A stretch of DNA of 9,413 nt from Microthrixaceae bacterium. Lineage in GTDB: Bacteria > Actinomycetota > Acidimicrobiia > Acidimicrobiales > Acidimicrobilacustridaceae. This document shows, in pieces, positions 6,754 to 9,413 of this stretch (its first letter is position 1; each line of letters begins with the position of its first letter). The stretch spans positions 1-9,413 of the forward strand of contig JAHFUU010000026.1 of NCBI GenBank assembly GCA_023264915.1, in the 5' to 3' direction. The translations under genes and the position numbers were made by a program. The notes below the pieces were generated by a model that searched no databases, was not told the DNA's origin, and was given only the letters and a program-made list of their open reading frames with translations.

Positions 6754-8355
6754 TCACCCCGTGAATCGGGGCACCGCCACTGCCGCCGATGCGGCCGAGC
6801 GGCTCGCCCCTCCGGTTGACCCTCCCGTGCCCGAGGTGCTCGATGACGCTGCGGTGCTCGGCACCGGTGTCGCCGTGGTGGTCGTGGACGGCGGGGGCGG
6901 CTGCGGGCCCACCGGCTCGCAGGGGAACGGCACCGAGCTGGGATCGGTCAGCGGCGCGTAGGCATGGTCGAGCAGCGTCGCCGAGGCAGCGGTCACCTCG
7001 GGGTACTCGACGTCACCTTCGGTGACCATCCCCCAGTTGTCGTCCTCACCGTCGAAGCGGCCGGCAGCCGGCTCGTCAACCATCTCGAACCAGTGCGTGC
7101 CGACCACATACCCGGTGTTGATCGCGCAGTCGACGTAGTTGACGAACTTGGCAGCTCGCGTCTGTTGGGTGTCAACGACGACCTGGAACGGCGGCCATGT
7201 GTTCGGAAGGCCCGAGTCCATCGCCCGGTAACCGAACTCTGAGACGAGCATCGGCTTCGAGGTCAGGTCGTACCAGGCGCGGAGCGTGTCCGCGACAGGG
7301 ATCTGCACCGGGCCCAGCTTGCTCAAGGCGTCTGCCCATTCAGGCTTGACGTCATACCAGTTGACCGAGAGCACATCGACGTGGCGAGCCGCGGCTGACG
7401 CCACCTCTGGGGTCGTGAGCTGGGTCAGGAAGCGGGCACCGAGGTTGAGATGGTTGGGGTCCGCGGACTTCAAGGCGGCGTCGGCGACCGAGAAGTAGCG
7501 TTCTGCCACCACCCCTGCCCACTCGGCTCGGGTGGCCGCAGCGCCCGGGCCCGAGTCGGTGATCTCGGTGGATGCCTCGAAGCTGGCCCAGTCAGTGGCC
7601 ACAGAGGAGAAGTCCGCAGCGAACGCAGCGAAGTCGCCCCCGTACCGTGCTTTCAACCAGCCCACCAGGTATGACTTGCCTGCCGACGAGGCGTCACGTT
7701 GGGAGTAGATGTCGAGCTGGTCCCACAACCGCCAGTCGCGTGCCCAGTGCAGCTCGTTGTCGAGGAAGTACCCGACCAGCCACGGGTCATCCTTGTGGGA
7801 GGTGCCCACCGACGCTGTGGTGGACTGCACCCCCGACACCCAAGCCGGTGACCAGAAGTCACTCATCTTCCCCGTTGCGAAGTCCTGGCCGGCAAGGTTC
7901 AAGATGACCGTGTAGGCGACGCCCCGGCCGTTGAACAGACCAACATCGCTCCACCCACCGAGGGTGTTGATCCCCCAGCTGCCAAACCGCGGCACCTGCG
8001 CGTCGGCCCACGCACCCGAGGACCCGTACTTGGTCGCGACGGTCTGCGCATAGGCGGCGTTGCCGTTCTTGTCGACGGTCCCGACGGTGTCGACGTGGTT
8101 GAGGCCCGCTGAGTAGAAGGGGTGACCTTCGGGAGTGACGAGCCACCATCTGTTGTCGTGCTGGGTGACCCGGAAGTAGCCCGTGGCCGGAAGCGACAGC
8201 ACCGAAGCGCCCCCGTACTGGTCAAGTGCCGCGGTGGGTGCAGCAGTCGGACCGAGAGCGTCTGCGTCCACACCGATCTGCTGGCCCACCAGGATCGATG
8301 CGCCTGCCAGCAGGCCGACCGCGATGACCCCGCTGAACCTCTTCGATGATGGCAA
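6754..8355 (-). CDS. Secreted GH50/agarase-like glycoside hydrolase with C-terminal PRFTG tag
   Basis: This is a predicted clan-A retaining glycosidase of 533 residues. A short signal peptide is present (SSKRFSGVIAVGLLAGASILVG, residues 3-24, with a basic start and hydrophobic core). The domain starts with WWLVTPEGHPFYSAGLNHV (70-88), which matches the opening of beta-agarase-type proteins. The likely acid/base is Glu201 in GYFLDNELHW (195-204), and the nucleophile is Glu373 in KPMLVSEFGYRA (367-378). HWFEMVDEPAAGRFDGEDDNWG (421-442) corresponds to the conserved C-terminal barrel segment. Agarose is the known GH50 substrate, but a non-agar galactan or other glycan is equally possible. After Cys479, the linker starts PPPPSTTTT, becomes Ser/Thr/Gly-rich, and ends in SAAVAVPRFTG. 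The start is TTG at 8355, supported by GAGGGGG 6 nt upstream. The alpha/beta hydrolase gene lies 125 nt upstream on the same strand. Confidence 0.85.
   Translation of the reverse strand: MPSSKRFSGVIAVGLLAGASILVGQQIGVDADALGPTAAPTAALDQYGGASVLSLPATGYFRVTQHDNRWWLVTPEGHPFYSAGLNHVDTVGTVDKNGNAAYAQTVATKYGSSGAWADAQVPRFGSWGINTLGGWSDVGLFNGRGVAYTVILNLAGQDFATGKMSDFWSPAWVSGVQSTTASVGTSHKDDPWLVGYFLDNELHWARDWRLWDQLDIYSQRDASSAGKSYLVGWLKARYGGDFAAFAADFSSVATDWASFEASTEITDSGPGAAATRAEWAGVVAERYFSVADAALKSADPNHLNLGARFLTQLTTPEVASAAARHVDVLSVNWYDVKPEWADALSKLGPVQIPVADTLRAWYDLTSKPMLVSEFGYRAMDSGLPNTWPPFQVVVDTQQTRAAKFVNYVDCAINTGYVVGTHWFEMVDEPAAGRFDGEDDNWGMVTEGDVEYPEVTAASATLLDHAYAPLTDPSSVPFPCEPVGPQPPPPSTTTTATPVPSTAASSSTSGTGGSTGGASRSAASAAVAVPRFTG
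6757..6771 (-). other. C-terminal PRFTG tag of the GH50-like protein
   Basis: The protein ends in SAAVAVPRFTG followed by TGA. The codons are CCC CGA TTC ACG GGG. Pro and Thr are each encoded by a third codon not used in the other two copies. Confidence 0.83.
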
Positions 8356-8361
8356 CGTCTT

Positions 8362-8368
8362 CCCCCTC
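8362..8368 (-). promoter_or_regulatory. Ribosome binding site of the GH50-like gene
   Basis: GAGGGGG on the minus strand, 6 nt before TTG at 8355, supports this unusual start codon. The next residues are basic and lead straight into the signal peptide. Confidence 0.65.
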
Positions 8369-8480
8369 GGCTGGCGTGGTGGCTCCGGCAGGCGTGGCGT
8401 GCTCGCCGTCTGGTTCGCGATCCCGCACGACCGCCAGGTCCGCGAAGCCTACTTCGGTGACCCGTTTCAGAGTCCTCGGG

Positions 8481-9179
8481 TCACCCGGGCTCAGATGGGG
8501 TGACCGGTCCGGGCACCTCGGTGGTCAGGTGGGCTCTGAACCACTCGGTAGTCAGCCCGGCAACCGCCTGGAGTGCTCCGGGCTCCTCGAAGAGGTGGCT
8601 TGCGCCGGGGACGACCTCGAGGCGGGCCTGGCAGCGCATCGAGTTGAGGGTGCGGCGGTTGAGCCTCAAGATGTCGGTGTCGTTGCCACCCACGACGAGC
8701 AATGTAGGTGCCTCGAGTGTTCCGAGCACCGCGAGGGCAAGGTCTACCCTGCCACCCCTGCACACGATTGCCCTGACGCGGTTGGCCGGGTCGGCCGCGG
8801 CCACCATGACCGCCGCCGCACCTGTGCTCGCGCCGCAGTAACCGATGGGAAGGCCCGCGGCTTCGCGCTGGCCCGCCAGCCACCGGGTTGCTGCGGTCAC
8901 ACGACCCGCCAGCAGGGCTATGTCAAAGGCGTGCACCCGGTTCGCTGATTCCTGCTCGGTGAGCAGGTTGAACAGCAGTGTGCCGAACCCGGCTTCGTTG
9001 AGGACCGACGCCGTCAACAGCGCCCTCGGACTGTGCCGGCTGCTCCCGGTCCCGTGCGCAAAGACGATCATGCCCAGGGAACCGTCGGGGATCATGAGGT
9101 GGCCTTCGAGATCAGCGGCTTCGACGGGTATCTGAACATCGCCGCCGGCCGAATGGCTGGTGAGGTTCCCTTCGAGCAA
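8481..9179 (-). CDS. Dienelactone hydrolase-type alpha/beta hydrolase
   Basis: A predicted cytoplasmic serine hydrolase of 232 residues. After a strand reading DVQIPVEAADLEGHLMIP comes the oxyanion-hole motif FAHGTGSS (40-47). The nucleophile elbow is GASTG (116-120) with Ser118. The sequence RGGRVDLA (141-148) resembles the RGGRPDLA stretch of dienelactone hydrolase-family proteins. The catalytic acid is probably Asp167 in VGGNDTDIL, and the catalytic His is His195 in GASHLF. The family hydrolyses esters or lactones; the real substrate is unknown. TTG at 9179 is chosen as start because GGAAGGG lies 6 nt upstream. The frame stays open to a GTG at 9218, which lacks a good ribosome binding site and would add 13 residues. 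No signal peptide and no PRFTG-type tail are present. The GH50-like gene follows 125 nt downstream on the same strand. Confidence 0.82.
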   Translation of the reverse strand: MLEGNLTSHSAGGDVQIPVEAADLEGHLMIPDGSLGMIVFAHGTGSSRHSPRALLTASVLNEAGFGTLLFNLLTEQESANRVHAFDIALLAGRVTAATRWLAGQREAAGLPIGYCGASTGAAAVMVAAADPANRVRAIVCRGGRVDLALAVLGTLEAPTLLVVGGNDTDILRLNRRTLNSMRCQARLEVVPGASHLFEEPGALQAVAGLTTEWFRAHLTTEVPGPVTPSEPG

Positions 9180-9185
9180 CGAGCA

Positions 9186-9192
9186 CCCTTCC
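9186..9192 (-). promoter_or_regulatory. Ribosome binding site of the alpha/beta hydrolase gene
   Basis: GGAAGGG on the minus strand is 6 nt before TTG at 9179. The alternative GTG at 9218 has no comparable site, so this decides the start. Confidence 0.55.
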
Positions 9193-9320
9193 TGGCTCTG
9201 TCGGCCTGTCCATCGCACCCGACTCGGGAGGTCAGGTCACGATGCTGCACGACCCACGAGGCCCTTTGACCCTAGTCCCAGGCCGCTGCCGCCGGCACGA
9301 TGTCCTCATCAGGCCGAATC

Positions 9321-9325
9321 GGAGG
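9321..9325 (+). promoter_or_regulatory. Ribosome binding site of the ABC ATPase gene
   Basis: GGAGG followed by 5 nt and GTG at 9331. It lies in the divergent gap (9180-9330) between the hydrolase gene and the ABC gene. No clear promoter boxes were recognised in that gap. Confidence 0.75.
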
Positions 9326-9330
9326 TAGCC

Positions 9331-9413
9331 GTGTCGCTGATCGAGCTCGAGGATGTGGGCCGTGCCTACGAGACCGTCTCGGGCACGGTGCGGGCATTGG
9401 ACCACGTCGACCT
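9331..9413 (+). CDS. ABC transporter ATP-binding protein, N-terminal fragment (LolD/MacB-type)
   Basis: Only 27 complete codons lie inside the window. They begin with MSLIELEDVGRAYETVSG and continue TVRALDHVD. The pattern of a short first strand, a VxRxYxT segment, and then VRALxxVDL is the usual start of ABC ATPases of the MacB/LolD-like lipoprotein or peptide exporter group. The Walker A motif would come shortly after the window edge. The GTG start is fixed by the GGAGG 5 nt upstream. The gene diverges from the alpha/beta hydrolase gene. Family assignment is good, subfamily is tentative, and any link to the tagged enzymes is unknown. Confidence 0.75.
   Translation, partial: MSLIELEDVGRAYETVSGTVRALDHVD

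Noticed and set aside
8443..8456. Small hairpin CGAAG-CCTA-CTTCG after the alpha/beta hydrolase gene
   Set aside because: The stem is only 5 bp with no T-tract, so it is too weak to call a terminator.
9266..9271. TTGACC as a -35 box for the ABC ATPase gene
   Set aside because: The sequence 17-18 nt downstream is GC-rich and does not resemble a -10 box.

Overview
The window is a GC-rich, gene-dense piece of bacterial chromosome. GTG and TTG start codons are frequent, Shine-Dalgarno sequences are clear, and the secreted proteins have Ser/Thr/Pro-rich tails. This fits a high-GC actinobacterium. A deep-branching group such as the Acidimicrobiia is possible, but the sequence alone does not prove it. 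I see no RNA genes, CRISPR arrays, transposases or integration sites, and no gene-free stretch longer than 300 bases. The largest gaps are 6519-6753 (235 nt), 8356-8480 (125 nt) and 4280-4391 (112 nt).

Layout: bases 2-94 may be the 3' end of a plus-strand gene. It converges on pcm (protein-L-isoaspartate O-methyltransferase, 111-764, minus). Divergent from pcm is a secreted GH10-family glycosidase (859-2802, plus), followed 70 nt later by a shortened, degenerate PolX-like protein (2873-4279, plus). Then come three minus-strand genes: a secreted heparinase II/III-type polysaccharide lyase (4392-6518), a secreted GH50/agarase-like glycosidase (6754-8355) and a cytoplasmic dienelactone-hydrolase-type alpha/beta hydrolase (8481-9179). 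The start of an ABC-transporter ATPase gene (from 9331, plus) runs off the right edge.

The main discovery candidate is a shared extreme C-terminal peptide on the three secreted carbohydrate-active enzymes. These enzymes have unrelated folds, yet all end in [ST]-A-x-V-A-x-P-R-F-T-[G/A] followed directly by the stop codon. A low-complexity Thr/Ser/Pro/Ala/Gly linker precedes the peptide, and a single Cys lies 46-55 residues from the end. The three copies use different synonymous codons, so the constraint is on the peptide and not on a DNA repeat. None of the three complete non-secreted proteins carries it. It does not match the sorting signals I know (LPXTG, PEP-CTERM, GlyGly-CTERM, type IX CTD), because no transmembrane helix or basic tail follows the motif. 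I infer a C-terminal sorting, anchoring or processing tag for exported enzymes whose handling machinery is not in this window.

A second notable item is the PolX relative. It lacks the N-terminal helix-hairpin-helix part, its polymerase catalytic aspartates have been replaced, and several metal-binding histidines of its PHP domain have been replaced. It looks like a pseudoenzyme or a repurposed scaffold. The GH10 enzyme keeps both catalytic glutamates but has lost typical xylose-binding residues. Together the three tagged enzymes suggest breakdown or remodelling of a complex, possibly acidic, polysaccharide outside the cell or at its surface.
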